Assembly: GCA_046351555.1 (NCBI GenBank)
Contig: JAXLYI010000044.1
Location: 1-64,000, forward strand
Source: CAISKJ01 sp046351555
GTDB lineage: Bacteria; Myxococcota_A; Polyangia; Polyangiales; Ga0077539
Length of the DNA: 64,000 nt
Direction: 5' to 3'
Shown here in pieces: positions 23,738 to 32,860 of the stretch (its first letter is position 1; each line of letters opens with the position of its first letter). A program made the translations under genes and the position numbers. The notes beneath the pieces are model-generated. The model was not told the origin of the DNA and made no database searches. It worked only from the letters and a program-made list of their open reading frames with translations.

Positions 23738-26161
23738 ATGGAACCCTCCGCGAAGACCGCCCACGACCTCGAGTGGCCCGCCCTCACGCGCCACCTCGCC
23801 GACCGCTGCCAGAGCGCCCAGGGCCGCGACCGCGCCCTCGCCCTCATGCCCGCCGACACCCTCGACGAGGCCCGCGCCCGCATGCGCCGCGCCGACGAGG
23901 CCCTGCGGCTCACGCAGCTCGGCGAGCCCCTGCCCTTCGACGCCCTGCCCGACGTCCGAGAGGTGCTCGACCGCCTCGCGCGCGACGCCGACGCCACCTC
24001 GCACGAGCTCTTCGCGCTGCGCGTGATGCTCCACACCGCCCACGCGCTCCGGCGCTACGGGCAGGCGCGCAAGGCCACCCACCCGGCGGTCGCCGCGGCC
24101 CTCGCCAGCGACCCGGCGCTCGACCGGCTCCTCGGCGTGCTCGACCACGCGCTCGACCCCGACGGCACCCTCGCCGACCGCGCCAGCGCCGACCTCGCCG
24201 CCGCGCGCCGCAAGGTGCACGAGCTCCGCGCGCGCCTCGTCCAGCGCCTCGAAGAAGCGCTCGCCCGCTACGCCGACCGCCTGCAGGACCGCTACTACAC
24301 CCTGCGCGACGGGCGCTACGTGATCCCGGTGCGGGCCGACGCGCACCTTCCCGTGCCCGGCATCGTGCACGGCTCGTCGTCGTCGGGCGCGACGCTCTTC
24401 ATCGAGCCCAACGCCGTCGTCGCGCTCGGCAACCAGCTCCGCGTGCTCGCCGCGGACGTCGAGCGCGAGGAGGCGCGCGTGCTCGCCGAGCTCTCGGCCC
24501 GCGCCCGCGACCACGTCGACGCCCTCGGCGACGCCCACGAGGCCTGCGTCACCGCCGACGTGCTCTGCGCCACCGTCCGCCTCGCGGGCGAGCTCCGCGC
24601 GGTGGCCGTCGAGCCCGAGGCCGAGCCCGTCCTCGAGCTCCGCGCCGCGCGCCACCCCCTCATCGCCCTCGCCAGCGAGCGCGTCGTGGCCAACGACCTC
24701 GCGGCGCGCGCCGGGCGCGTGCTGGTGGTGTCGGGCCCCAACGCAGGAGGCAAGACCGTCGCCCTCAAGACCCTCGGCCTCGCCGCGATGATGGCCCGCG
24801 CGGGGCTCCCGCTCCCCGTCGCCGAGGGCTCGCGCGTCGGGTGGTTCGACCCGGTGTCGTGCGACGTCGGCGACGACCAGTCGATCGCGCGCAACCTCTC
24901 GACCTTCAGCGCGCACGTCACCTACCTCGGCGAGGTGCTCGAGTCCGTCCGCCCCGGCGCGCTCGTCCTCCTCGACGAGCTCGCCAGCGGGACCGACCCC
25001 GAGGAGGGCGCCGCGCTCGCAGCCGCCGTGCTCGAGTCCCTCGCGGCGAAGGGCGCCGCGGTCGCGGTCACCACGCACTACGAGCTCCTCAAGACCCTCG
25101 CCGTGCGCGACGACCGCTTCCAGAACGCCTCCGTCGGCTTCGACCTCGCGACGATGTCCCCGACCTTCACCGTGACCCTCGGCATCCCCGGCGCGTCGAG
25201 CGCGCTGGTGGTGGCGCAGCGCTACGGGGTGCCCGAGGCCGTGGTGTCGCGCGCCCGCTCGCTCCTGCCCGAGCACGCCGGGTCGCGCGAGGACGTGCTC
25301 CGGCGCCTCCAGGACGAGGAGCGCGCCGCCCGCATGGTGCGCGCCGCCGTCGAGGACGAGTCGCGCGCGATCGCGAAGCTCCGCGTCGAGCTCGAGGCCG
25401 AGCGCAACGCGCTGCGGGCCCGCGAGCAGGCGCGGCTCTCGAAGGAGGGCGCCGAGCTCCTCCAGGCGCTCCGCGCGGCCCGCGAGGAGCTGCGCGAGGC
25501 CGAGCAGAAGATGCGGCGGAAGAAGGCCGCCGAGGCCGAGCTGCGGGAGGCCGAGCGGGCGATCGCGAAGGTGGCCGAGGCGGTGAGCGTGGCGGGGCCC
25601 ATCGGCCGCGCGCTCGACGCGCAGAAGGGCGGCGCCCCGACGCGACGCGCGGCCCGCGACGAGGACGTGACCCCGGGGGCGAGGGTGTTCGTGCCGAAGC
25701 TCAACGCGGTGGTCGAGGTGCTCGAGCGCGCCGCGCGCGACCAGGTGCGGGTGGCCGCGGGGGCGCTCAAGCTCTTCGTCGCGCTCGAGGAGATCGTCAT
25801 CGACGAGGCCCGCCCCGACGCGCCTTCGGGGGGCGCCACGGCTCCGAGCGCCGAGGGACGTCGCGCGCCCGCGCCCTACGACGGCGCCGGCGACCTCGTC
25901 CGCCCGCTGCGGACGGAGTCGAACACCTGCGACGTGCGCGGGCTGCGGGTCGACGACGCGGTCGGGATGGTCGACGCGTTCCTCGACCGGGTGTACGGCG
26001 CCGGCAACACCGCGGGCTTCGTGCTCCACGGGCACGGGACGGGCGCGCTCAAGCAGTCGGTCCGCGAGCACCTCAAGCAGTCGCCGTACATCCTCCGCGC
26101 GCGGGCGGCCGACCCGGAGGACGGGGGCGACGCGTTCACGGTGTTCTGGCTGAAGGCGTAG
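23738..26161 (+). CDS. mutS2: MutS2-type DNA-binding ATPase/nuclease
   Basis: An 807-residue member of the MutS2 family, which lacks the mismatch-recognition domain of MutS. It has been linked to suppression of recombination and, in Bacillus, to rescue of collided ribosomes. The core helical domain is followed by Walker A GPNAGGKTVALK (about 333) and Walker B LVLLDELASGTDPEEG (about 408). A long Ala/Glu/Arg coiled coil spans about 530-640. A C-terminal Smr nuclease domain follows, with CDVRGLRV (about 729) and VLHGHGTGALK (about 764). The Smr DxR and HGxG motifs are both intact. The ATG at 23738 precedes the conserved start (TAHDLEWPALTRHL). Confidence 0.95.
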   Translation: MEPSAKTAHDLEWPALTRHLADRCQSAQGRDRALALMPADTLDEARARMRRADEALRLTQLGEPLPFDALPDVREVLDRLARDADATSHELFALRVMLHTAHALRRYGQARKATHPAVAAALASDPALDRLLGVLDHALDPDGTLADRASADLAAARRKVHELRARLVQRLEEALARYADRLQDRYYTLRDGRYVIPVRADAHLPVPGIVHGSSSSGATLFIEPNAVVALGNQLRVLAADVEREEARVLAELSARARDHVDALGDAHEACVTADVLCATVRLAGELRAVAVEPEAEPVLELRAARHPLIALASERVVANDLAARAGRVLVVSGPNAGGKTVALKTLGLAAMMARAGLPLPVAEGSRVGWFDPVSCDVGDDQSIARNLSTFSAHVTYLGEVLESVRPGALVLLDELASGTDPEEGAALAAAVLESLAAKGAAVAVTTHYELLKTLAVRDDRFQNASVGFDLATMSPTFTVTLGIPGASSALVVAQRYGVPEAVVSRARSLLPEHAGSREDVLRRLQDEERAARMVRAAVEDESRAIAKLRVELEAERNALRAREQARLSKEGAELLQALRAAREELREAEQKMRRKKAAEAELREAERAIAKVAEAVSVAGPIGRALDAQKGGAPTRRAARDEDVTPGARVFVPKLNAVVEVLERAARDQVRVAAGALKLFVALEEIVIDEARPDAPSGGATAPSAEGRRAPAPYDGAGDLVRPLRTESNTCDVRGLRVDDAVGMVDAFLDRVYGAGNTAGFVLHGHGTGALKQSVREHLKQSPYILRARAADPEDGGDAFTVFWLKA

Positions 26162-26238
26162 CCGCGCGTCTCCTGTTGACCCGCCGCGGCCTCCGGCGAG
26201 AGACTCCCGGTCTCTCCCTCACGCCCGGGGCGTCGCCG

Positions 26239-26700
26239 ATGGAACCGTACCGCATCCAGGAAGCCGATTTCACCGTGCCCGGCGCGTGGCGCGACCAGTC
26301 GCTCAACGTGTTCAAGATCCCCTCGGAGGGGGGAGGGCGCGACGCGAGCTTCGTCATCAGCCGCGACCCGACGCGCGGGGGCATGGCCTTCGACGACTAC
26401 CTCGCGCGCCAGGAGGCGCAGTGCCGCGAGGCGCTGCCGGGCTTCCAGCTCAAGCAGCGCGACCGCTTCGACTTCGGCGGCAGCGTCGCGGGCTGGCTGG
26501 AGTTCACGTGGCGCAACCAGGGCGAGGAGATGCTCCAGCGGCAGGTGTTCATCGACCGCGGGCCGGCGGTGCTCATCTGCACGCTCAGCGCGTACCCCGC
26601 CGACCTCGCCCGCCTCGACGCCCCGTGGCGCGCGGTGATGAACAGCTTCCGCCTCCAGCCTCTCGCCGAGGCGCCCCCCTTCCCCCCGCGCGCGACCTGA
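26239..26700 (+). CDS. Eag-type (DUF1795/DcrB) T6SS effector chaperone
   Basis: A 153-residue DUF1795 protein. Family features visible are the opening YRIQEADFTVPGAWRDQSLN, the FVISRDPTRGG strand, the helix YLARQEAQCREALPGF and the strand pair GWLEFTWRN/RQVFIDRGPAVLICTL. Eag proteins are known to bind and shield the N-terminal transmembrane helices of PAAR effectors before loading into the type VI secretion spike. The effector gene begins four bases after the stop, matching the usual eag-PAAR order. The ATG at 26239 is the standard start. Confidence 0.85.
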   Translation: MEPYRIQEADFTVPGAWRDQSLNVFKIPSEGGGRDASFVISRDPTRGGMAFDDYLARQEAQCREALPGFQLKQRDRFDFGGSVAGWLEFTWRNQGEEMLQRQVFIDRGPAVLICTLSAYPADLARLDAPWRAVMNSFRLQPLAEAPPFPPRAT

Positions 26701-26704
26701 CGCC

Positions 26705-28288
26705 ATGGCCGACGGCGAAGAGCCCGCAGCGCGCAGGACCGACGAGATCGCCCACGGCTGGGGCCTGCTCGGCATGGTCGCCGGCGCGCTCGCGGGCGTC
26801 GCCGTGGGGATCGCCGTCGTCGGCGCGACGGCCGCGACGGGCGGCGCCGCGGCGGTGATCATCGCGGGGGCCGTGGCGGGCGGCGGCCTCGCGGGCGGCC
26901 AGCTCGTGAGCGGCCTCACGACCATCTTCAACCTCCCCGAGCCCACCTCCGGCTTCATCACCGTCGGCTCGCCCAACGTCTTCATCAACGACCTCGCCGC
27001 CGCGCGCGCCTCCATCGATTTCGCCGCGCCGTGCTCGGGCCTCCCGCTCAACCACCCGACGCTCTGGGCCCCCGACCTCATCGCCGAGGGCTCGGCGACC
27101 GTGCGCACCAACGACGTCCCGCAGTCGCGCCTCAAGATGAAGATGGTGTGCGGCGCGCACATCAAGACCTCGTCGCCCAACGTCATCATCGGCGGCCCGA
27201 CCGAGCGGACCAACTTCGTCTTCGACCTGGAGGGGTGGTTCAAGACGGGCCTCGAGGTGCTCGGCCTCGCCGCGCTCATCGGCGGCGGGCTCCTCGCGGC
27301 GGCCGCGGGCGCGGCGGCCTTCGCGGGCTTCGTGCTCTTCACCGGCGGCACCATGCTCGCGTTCGAAGGGCTCGGGCGCCTCGGCGACATGATCGGCCCC
27401 GGCTACCGCGACCTCTTCCAGGGCATCGCGGGCTTCGGGCTCCTCGCCGCGTCGCCGCGCATGGCCCGCAACGCCCGCACCCGCATGGTCGCCGCGGAGG
27501 AGGCCGCCGCCCACCGCGCCCGCGTCAACGCGCTCGCCGCCGACGAGGCCGCCAGCGCGGCCAAGGCCAGGCCGGGCACCTACGGCGCGGTCGACGGCCC
27601 GACGCAGGTCGCCCGCAACCGCGCCGCGATGGCCAACCGCACGGACGCCGAGCGCGCCGTCATCGCGCGCGACAAGGCGGAGATCACCCGCCTCTCCAAC
27701 GAGAGCGCCGCCGCCCGCGCCCGCGCGGAGGTCGCCCGCACGTCGCAGGAGCGCGCCGCCGAGAACGCCCTCGCCGACAGGCGCCTCGCGGAGGCGCGGG
27801 AGATCCTCCGGCCCCACGTCGAGCGGCGCGACTCGGCGGCCATCGTCGAGCGGCTCGACGTCTCGTCGCCGCGCGACCGCGGGTTCCTCTGGTCGGGCGA
27901 CAAGGCGGAGGCGGGCAGGCTCGCGCGCGCGGCCGGCGGCACCACGCTGGAGCAGACGCCGGGCGGACGCGTGATCGACGACTGGCCGCTGCTCAACAAG
28001 AGGTACCTTCCCTGGGAGGAGGGAGGCGAGGCCGTGTGGGGCGGCGCCTCCGAGCGCTACGCGCAGGGCCTCAGCGGCCAGGTGCGCAACGTCCAGACGA
28101 CGCAGCGCTACGTCGAGAAGGGCGGCTACACCTTCCAGACCTACGAGCGGCCGCAGGTGCGCGGGGGGCAGACGTCCGGGCGCATCACCGGCGTCGAGCG
28201 GATCAAGCTCCCCGGCACGTTCACGCCGCGCGCGCCGCGGACGCCGCCGACGCCGCCGACCACGCCGACCGCGCCGACGAGCCCGTAG
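26705..28288 (+). CDS. prePAAR/PAAR type VI secretion effector with C-terminal toxin
   Basis: A 527-residue modular effector. Residues 8-17 (AARRTDEIAH) match the prePAAR motif AARxxDxxxH that completes the spike tip. Residues 20-70 are Gly/Ala-rich transmembrane helices. Residues 80-170 are the PAAR domain (ITVGSPNVFINDLAAAR, later IKTSSPNVIIGGPT). A second membrane segment lies near 185-230. A charged helical linker follows to about 380. The C-terminal region (GFLWSGDKAEAGRLA, GGTTLEQTPGGRVIDDW, WGGASERYAQGLSG) is presumably the toxin and recalls NAD-consuming polymorphic toxins; that is inference. The tail is Thr/Pro repeats. It lies between a chaperone and a putative immunity gene; no other secretion-system genes are in the window. 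Confidence 0.85.
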   Translation: MADGEEPAARRTDEIAHGWGLLGMVAGALAGVAVGIAVVGATAATGGAAAVIIAGAVAGGGLAGGQLVSGLTTIFNLPEPTSGFITVGSPNVFINDLAAARASIDFAAPCSGLPLNHPTLWAPDLIAEGSATVRTNDVPQSRLKMKMVCGAHIKTSSPNVIIGGPTERTNFVFDLEGWFKTGLEVLGLAALIGGGLLAAAAGAAAFAGFVLFTGGTMLAFEGLGRLGDMIGPGYRDLFQGIAGFGLLAASPRMARNARTRMVAAEEAAAHRARVNALAADEAASAAKARPGTYGAVDGPTQVARNRAAMANRTDAERAVIARDKAEITRLSNESAAARARAEVARTSQERAAENALADRRLAEAREILRPHVERRDSAAIVERLDVSSPRDRGFLWSGDKAEAGRLARAAGGTTLEQTPGGRVIDDWPLLNKRYLPWEEGGEAVWGGASERYAQGLSGQVRNVQTTQRYVEKGGYTFQTYERPQVRGGQTSGRITGVERIKLPGTFTPRAPRTPPTPPTTPTAPTSP

Positions 28289-28308
28289 ACCAGGAGAGGA
28301 CCGACGAC

Positions 28309-28926
28309 GTGAGCGCCGCATGGGACGAGTTCCTCGCGCAGTACGAGGCCGAAGGGCGGGAGCGGCTCGACGGCTACAGCGCGGGCCATTTCGACGGGCT
28401 CGACGACGCGGAGCTCGCCCGCGCCCGCGCCATGGTGATCGCGCGCGCCGAGGACGGGCAGACGCCCGAGATCCGCGCGCTCCCGCTGCTCCGGACGCCC
28501 GCGGCGCTGCCCGTGGTGGAGGGGCTCCTCGCGCGCGAGCGGGGCCCGACGCTCGTGCGCCTCGCGGCCTGCGAGGCCGGCTGGGCGATGACCCACAGCC
28601 CCGGCTACCAGCACGAGATGCTACGCCTCGCCGAGGCGGGCGACGACTTCGTGCGGGCCCGGGCGCTCACCGCGGTGACCTCGCTGCCGCTCGAGCCCGG
28701 GGCCTTCGAAGCCGTCGTCACGCTCCTCCGCACCGAGGAGGACGAGGTCATCGCGGTGGAGCTCGCGCAGGGGGTGCTGCGCAGCCGCGGGGTCGCGGTC
28801 GACGACGACGAGGACTTCGAACGGGCGCTCCCGCTCGTCCGCGCGCTCGCGGCCCCGAGCCTCCAGGACCGCGGCGAGGCGATCGCGAACCTCGACGCGC
28901 TCATCGCCGCGCACCGCGGGGCGTAG
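28309..28926 (+). CDS. Putative immunity protein, HEAT-like helical
   Basis: A 205-residue acidic helical protein starting with GTG at 28309 behind the ribosome site GGAGAGGA. It lies 20 bp after the effector stop. Helix pairs such as LPVVEGLLARERGPTLVRLA, LRLAEAGDDFVRARALTAV and FEAVVTLLRTEEDEVIAVEL have the spacing of HEAT repeats. Its position, acidity and small size fit an immunity protein that neutralises the adjacent toxin, as is standard for effector loci. The immunity role is inferred from context alone. Confidence 0.7.
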   Translation: MSAAWDEFLAQYEAEGRERLDGYSAGHFDGLDDAELARARAMVIARAEDGQTPEIRALPLLRTPAALPVVEGLLARERGPTLVRLAACEAGWAMTHSPGYQHEMLRLAEAGDDFVRARALTAVTSLPLEPGAFEAVVTLLRTEEDEVIAVELAQGVLRSRGVAVDDDEDFERALPLVRALAAPSLQDRGEAIANLDALIAAHRGA

Positions 28927-28946
28927 CGCGGGAGGGCCGCGGCCCG

Positions 28947-29633
28947 TCACGGCGTCCACTGCGTCGTGGCGCCCGGCTGCAGCGTCGGCCGCGACGCGAC
29001 CCCCAGCACGGCGCCCCCAGCGGCCAGCGCGAGGCCGACGCCGAGCGTGACGCCCCCCGCGAGCGCGAGGTTCTCGTGGCCGGGGCGCGACGCGTCTTGA
29101 AAGCCCATGAGCAGCCCGCCCGCGAGCGCCACCGCGCCCCCGAGGCCCGCCATGATCGCCGCGCCGACGACGCCCCCGAGCGAGCTGGTCTCCCGGCCCA
29201 TCGCGTGGCGCACCGCCGAGGGCGCGGCCCCCACGTTGATGAAGGCCGTCGACGTGCGCCCCGTCCCCGGGTCGACGTCCGTGAACAGCACCTGCCGCGG
29301 GCCGAGCGGGAGGTTGGCGACGCAGGGCGTCTCGCACACCGGCCGCAGCGTGTACTGCGTCAGCGGGGCGTAGGCGACGCCGCGCGGCGCGAGGCCCAGC
29401 GAGGTCGCGTACGGCCCCGCCTGCGTGCGCTCGGTCACCAGCTCGACGCGCGCCCGCCCCCGCGCGACGTCGAAGCTCACCTGCCCCTCGCCCTCGCGCA
29501 GCGGCGGCGGCGCGTAGCCCGGCGTGATCGCCGCCCGCGAGGGCGCCGCGGGGGGCGGCAGGTAGCGCGTCGCGCACCCGCCCCCGAGCCACGCGCACGC
29601 CAGAAGGAGGGCCTTCGTCCGTCGCATCATCAT
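28947..29633 (-). CDS. Lipoprotein with C-terminal membrane hairpin, unknown function
   Basis: A 228-residue lipoprotein (ACAWLGGGC, Cys20) with a Pro-rich linker. A beta-rich middle carries one Cys pair (LRPVCETPCVANLPLGPR), and that segment resembles the PEGA-like pattern of a Cys-Cys turn before N-L-P. The C-terminus has two Gly/Ala-rich hydrophobic segments (VVGAAIMAGLGGAVALAGG and LALAGGVTLGVGLALAAGG). GAGGTGG lies upstream of the ATG at 29633, which is the first of three consecutive ATGs. It is convergent with the immunity gene. Confidence 0.65.
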   Translation of the reverse strand: MMMRRTKALLLACAWLGGGCATRYLPPPAAPSRAAITPGYAPPPLREGEGQVSFDVARGRARVELVTERTQAGPYATSLGLAPRGVAYAPLTQYTLRPVCETPCVANLPLGPRQVLFTDVDPGTGRTSTAFINVGAAPSAVRHAMGRETSSLGGVVGAAIMAGLGGAVALAGGLLMGFQDASRPGHENLALAGGVTLGVGLALAAGGAVLGVASRPTLQPGATTQWTP

Positions 29634-29801
29634 GTCGTCCACCTCGGCGCGGACCATGGACGCGGGCGCGCGGCCGAACAAGAGACGGGGGCGCGATTCC
29701 CCTGAAAACAAGCCACTTGGGGAGCTTCTCCCCGCGCGGGGGCGCGGCGAGCTGGCGTCGCCGCCGACGACGTCTTAGAAGCGTCGCGCGACGGAGCGAC
29801 G

Positions 29802-30560
29802 ATGGCCCCCCACCTCCTCTTCGAAACGAAGTTCGCGCGCGCGACGCCCCGCCTCGCCCTCGCCGCGCTGCTCGCGCTGGCCGCCTGCGCGCGATCGGCG
29901 CCCGCGCCGGTGCCGCCCGCGCCGCGGCCCGCGGACGTCGACGCGGCCGACGCGGGGCGCGCGGCGGTGCGGTACCTGGCGCTCGGCGACTCGTTCACCA
30001 TCGGGACGGGGTCGTCGCCGGGGCAGGCGTTTCCCGCGCGCCTCGCCGCGCGCTGGTCGGCGCGCTGCGCGGTCGCGCTGCGCAACCCCGCGGTCAACGG
30101 CTACACCACGCAGGACGTCCTCGACCGCGAGCTCCCCGAGGTCGCCCCCTTCGCGCCCACCTTCGTCACGCTCGCCGCGGGCGCCAACGACATCGTGCGC
30201 GGCCGATCGCTCGACGACTACCGCGCGCAGGTGCGGCGGCTCTTCGAAGCGCTCGCCGCGGCGGGGGTGCCCGCGGCCCGCGTCGTGACGCTGCCGCAGC
30301 CCGACTGGTCGCTCTCGCCGGCGGCGCGCTCCTTCGGCGACCCCGCGGCGATCCACGCGCAGATCGTCGCGTTCAACGGCGCGCTCCGCGAAGAGTCGAC
30401 GCGGCTCGGCGCGCGCCACGTCGACCTCTTCCCGCTGATGGAGGCGCAGGCCCGCGCGGGCCTCCTCGCGCCCGACGGGCTGCACCCCGACGCCGCCGCG
30501 CACGACGCCTGGGCCGCCGAGCTCGCCGCGCGCCTGCGCGACGTGTGCGACGTGCCGTAG
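29802..30560 (+). CDS. GDSL/SGNH-family hydrolase, lipoprotein
   Basis: A 252-residue lipid-anchored esterase-like enzyme (lipobox LAAC, Cys29). All four SGNH blocks can be seen. Block I is LALGDSFTIGTG with Ser64, and the Gly/Asn blocks are NGYTTQDVL and AAGANDIV. The catalytic Asp-His block is APDGLHPDAAAHD. The family cleaves esters of lipids, acyl groups or polysaccharide acetyls; the substrate here is unknown. It stands alone, divergent from the lipoprotein at 28947. Confidence 0.9.
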   Translation: MAPHLLFETKFARATPRLALAALLALAACARSAPAPVPPAPRPADVDAADAGRAAVRYLALGDSFTIGTGSSPGQAFPARLAARWSARCAVALRNPAVNGYTTQDVLDRELPEVAPFAPTFVTLAAGANDIVRGRSLDDYRAQVRRLFEALAAAGVPAARVVTLPQPDWSLSPAARSFGDPAAIHAQIVAFNGALREESTRLGARHVDLFPLMEAQARAGLLAPDGLHPDAAAHDAWAAELAARLRDVCDVP

Positions 30561-30657
30561 CCGTCGGGCCCCGGCGCGGTGTGGCCCCGTCACGGCGCGG
30601 GGTGCCCCGCCGTCGCCGCTTCACCCGCGCGCGGCCGTCGTGCAAGCTCCCCGCCGC

Positions 30658-31512
30658 ATGAGCTGCGACACCGGGTACCTGCTGCGCGACGCGGACGGAG
30701 GTGTGTGGTTCGCGCGCCTGAAGTACGGACCCCGGGTCGCGCCGCCCCGCGACATCTGGCGCATGGTCGAAGACCGGCGCGTCCCGCTCGCGCGGGCCGG
30801 CGAAGGCTGCTTCGACGGGACCTGCTGCTGCGGCGTGCTGCTCGACGAGGTCGCCCGGCGCTACCGGTGCTTCAACTGCTGGTGCGACGGGCGACTGCGC
30901 GACTTCGCCGACGAGATCCGGCGGCTGGCGCCCTGCGACGACTGGGACGCGGGCACCGGCTGGGGCGGCCGCGAGGAGTTCGGCGCCCTCCTGCCCGAGG
31001 CGGCCCGGCTCATCATGCCGTACGCGCTCCCCTCGCACGTCGCGCTGGAGGCGTACGACCGAAGCGAGTGGATGGTCGGCTGGGACCCCGTCGCGCGCGA
31101 ACTCGCGTTCCGCGAGGACGCGCGTTGGATCAACGACCCGTTCGACCTCGTCCGGGTGGTGACGCCGGATGGGGACGCCTGCGACTACTGGTTTCGCGGG
31201 TCGCCCAGCGTCGACGGCTGCGACGTCGCGCTCCAGGCGGTGGTCGCGTGGCTGCAGCCGGGGCCGCCCATCGTCGACGCGCTCCGCGCGGCGCCGCCGT
31301 ATCCTCGCGCGGAGGAGGAGGGGCGGGACACCCGCCACGTCGTGGTCGTCGACGCTACGCGCGGGGAGCTGCGCTACTCGCAGACCGGCGTCGTGCCGCC
31401 GCGGCTCCACGCAGCGATCGCCGCGTCGTGGCCGGGGTACGCGCTCCGCCCCGTCGACGGCCCGCTCCCGGGCGGGAGGTTTCCCGCCGAGCGCGAGTTG
31501 CCCTGCGGGTGA
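30658..31512 (+). CDS. Soluble Cys/Trp-rich protein of unknown function
   Basis: A 284-residue protein without a signal peptide. A cluster of cysteines near the N-terminus (GCFDGTCCCGVLLDEV, then RCFNCWCDGRL) could bind a metal or iron-sulfur centre. The remainder is rich in Trp and Asp with no family I recognise. A GTG at 30640 would extend it by six residues; the ATG at 30658 is preferred. Confidence 0.55.
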   Translation: MSCDTGYLLRDADGGVWFARLKYGPRVAPPRDIWRMVEDRRVPLARAGEGCFDGTCCCGVLLDEVARRYRCFNCWCDGRLRDFADEIRRLAPCDDWDAGTGWGGREEFGALLPEAARLIMPYALPSHVALEAYDRSEWMVGWDPVARELAFREDARWINDPFDLVRVVTPDGDACDYWFRGSPSVDGCDVALQAVVAWLQPGPPIVDALRAAPPYPRAEEEGRDTRHVVVVDATRGELRYSQTGVVPPRLHAAIAASWPGYALRPVDGPLPGGRFPAERELPCG

Positions 31513-31645
31513 CGCAGCCGCGCGAAGAGCGGAGGCCCGTGCCCGCGGCACCGGCTGGCACCGTGCCTCACGCCCCGGCGCCCGCCGCGCCGCCCCACGC
31601 GCAAAGAGGCGCGCGCGACGTCGGCGCGACGCGCGCATCCGCGGC

Positions 31646-31661
31646 TGGCACCCCGGGTGCA
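31646..31661 (+). promoter_or_regulatory. Sigma-54-like promoter upstream of the DUF4328 gene
   Basis: The sequence TGGCACCCCGGGTGCA has the GG and GC doublets separated by exactly ten bases, as required for sigma-54 (consensus TGGCACG-N4-TTGCA). It lies 39 bases upstream of the ATG at 31700. The -12 element is imperfect (GTGCA), and no activator site is evident, so this is a candidate only. Confidence 0.3.
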
Positions 31662-31699
31662 CTCCACGTCGCCGCTCCCCCTTCCGAGAGGCGACGACC

Positions 31700-32407
31700 A
31701 TGAACGACCTGCCCGACGACATCGACCTCGCGCTCCGCTCCGTCCACGACCGCGCGCAGCATCTCCGCGCGGCGCTGGCCTTCCAGCTCCCGCTCCTCGC
31801 AGGCCGCGCGGCCCTGGTGTGGTGGGCCCACGGCGCCTACGAGACCCGCTGGGGCCTCGACGCGTCGCGGTTGCGCGACGCCGAGGAGACGTGGTCGGCG
31901 GCGCTTCTCTGCGGGTTCGTGGCGACGGCGCTCACGGGCCTCGCGTTCGTCCGGTGGACGGCGTCGCTCTACGAGGCCGCGCCGTCGCTCCGGCCCGGCG
32001 CCCTGCGCCACACGGCGCGCTCGGCGTGGGCGTTCTTCGCGCCGATCGCGCAGCTCTGGAAGCCCTACGCGATGATCTCCGAGCTGCACCGCACGCTCTC
32101 GCCGCACACGCTCGCCGCGGCGGACGGGCGCGACACCTCGAAGGAAGGCACCTTCCCCGACGCGCCGGTCGGCGCGTGGTGGGCCCTCTGGGTTGGCGCG
32201 GGCTTCGTGTCGCTCGCCGGGGCGCTGCTGACCGATCGCTCCTACCGCACGACGCTGCCGACCAACGCGTACAGCGAGCTCGCCGCGACCGCGATGCTGC
32301 TCGTCGCCGCGCTCCTCGCCCGCCGCGTCGTCCGCCTCGTGACCGAGCGCGCCGTCGAGCGCGCGGTGCGGATCGCCGCGGCCCCGCCGCCGATGTCCTT
32401 CGCCTGA
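31700..32407 (+). CDS. DUF4328 family membrane protein
   Basis: A 235-residue inner-membrane protein. The DUF4328 signature is clear: FVRWTASLYEAAPSLRPG, then a transmembrane segment (SAWAFFAPIAQLWKPYAMIS) with the conserved P-x-x-x-LWKPY, followed by ELHRTL. About five hydrophobic segments are present, the last two near 155-175 and 190-210. The family's function is unknown. A GAGAGG ribosome site lies nine bases before the ATG. The 187-base region upstream carries the sigma-54-like element. Confidence 0.85.
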   Translation: MNDLPDDIDLALRSVHDRAQHLRAALAFQLPLLAGRAALVWWAHGAYETRWGLDASRLRDAEETWSAALLCGFVATALTGLAFVRWTASLYEAAPSLRPGALRHTARSAWAFFAPIAQLWKPYAMISELHRTLSPHTLAAADGRDTSKEGTFPDAPVGAWWALWVGAGFVSLAGALLTDRSYRTTLPTNAYSELAATAMLLVAALLARRVVRLVTERAVERAVRIAAAPPPMSFA

Positions 32408-32469
32408 CCGAGGGATACACCCGCCCGCGCGGCGAGAAACGGCGACGCGCGCCAGCTCGGTGAGCGCGT

Positions 32470-32772
32470 CTACCGCCGACGCAGCCGGCGCAACACCGCG
32501 ACGAGCGCCGCCGTCCACCCGAGCGACCACGCGGCGAGTGCGGGCACGACGAACACGGCCATCCAACCCCCGAAGAAGACGACGAAGGCGAGCTCCGCGA
32601 CGCCGCAGGGGCCGTGGCGATCCACGGGCCCGGGGCAGGTGCCGGTGTGCCACCAGCGCGTGAGGTACGCGCGGTTGACCCACGCGAGGCCGAGGAACGG
32701 CGCGGCGAGCAGCGACGCGTACGCGCCCTTCGCGAGGCGCGTCCCCGCGCGGCGTTTTGGAGCCGGTGACAC
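32470..32772 (-). CDS. Small membrane protein of unknown function
   Basis: About 100 residues if the GTG at 32772 is the start. Two hydrophobic segments are clear: KGAYASLLAAPFLGLAWV near the N-terminus and VAELAFVVFFGGWMAVFVV onward, with a short Cys-containing loop (GTCPGPVDRHGPCG) between. The tail is basic (RRLRRR). No ATG lies close by; a longer frame with ATG starts would overlap the divergent lipoprotein gene at 32861. No strong ribosome site is visible, so the start is uncertain. Confidence 0.45.
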   Translation of the reverse strand: MSPAPKRRAGTRLAKGAYASLLAAPFLGLAWVNRAYLTRWWHTGTCPGPVDRHGPCGVAELAFVVFFGGWMAVFVVPALAAWSLGWTAALVAVLRRLRRR

Positions 32773-32860
32773 GGAGCGAAGGGTACCAGCACGGTGACGT
32801 CTTCGGGCGTCGGCGGATCGCACCTTGCGCGTCGGCCCGACGCGCGGGCAGATAGACTCC

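Noticed and set aside
31571..31590. A second sigma-54-like element near TGGCACCGTGCC
   Set aside because: The GC doublet is not at the required ten-base distance from GG.
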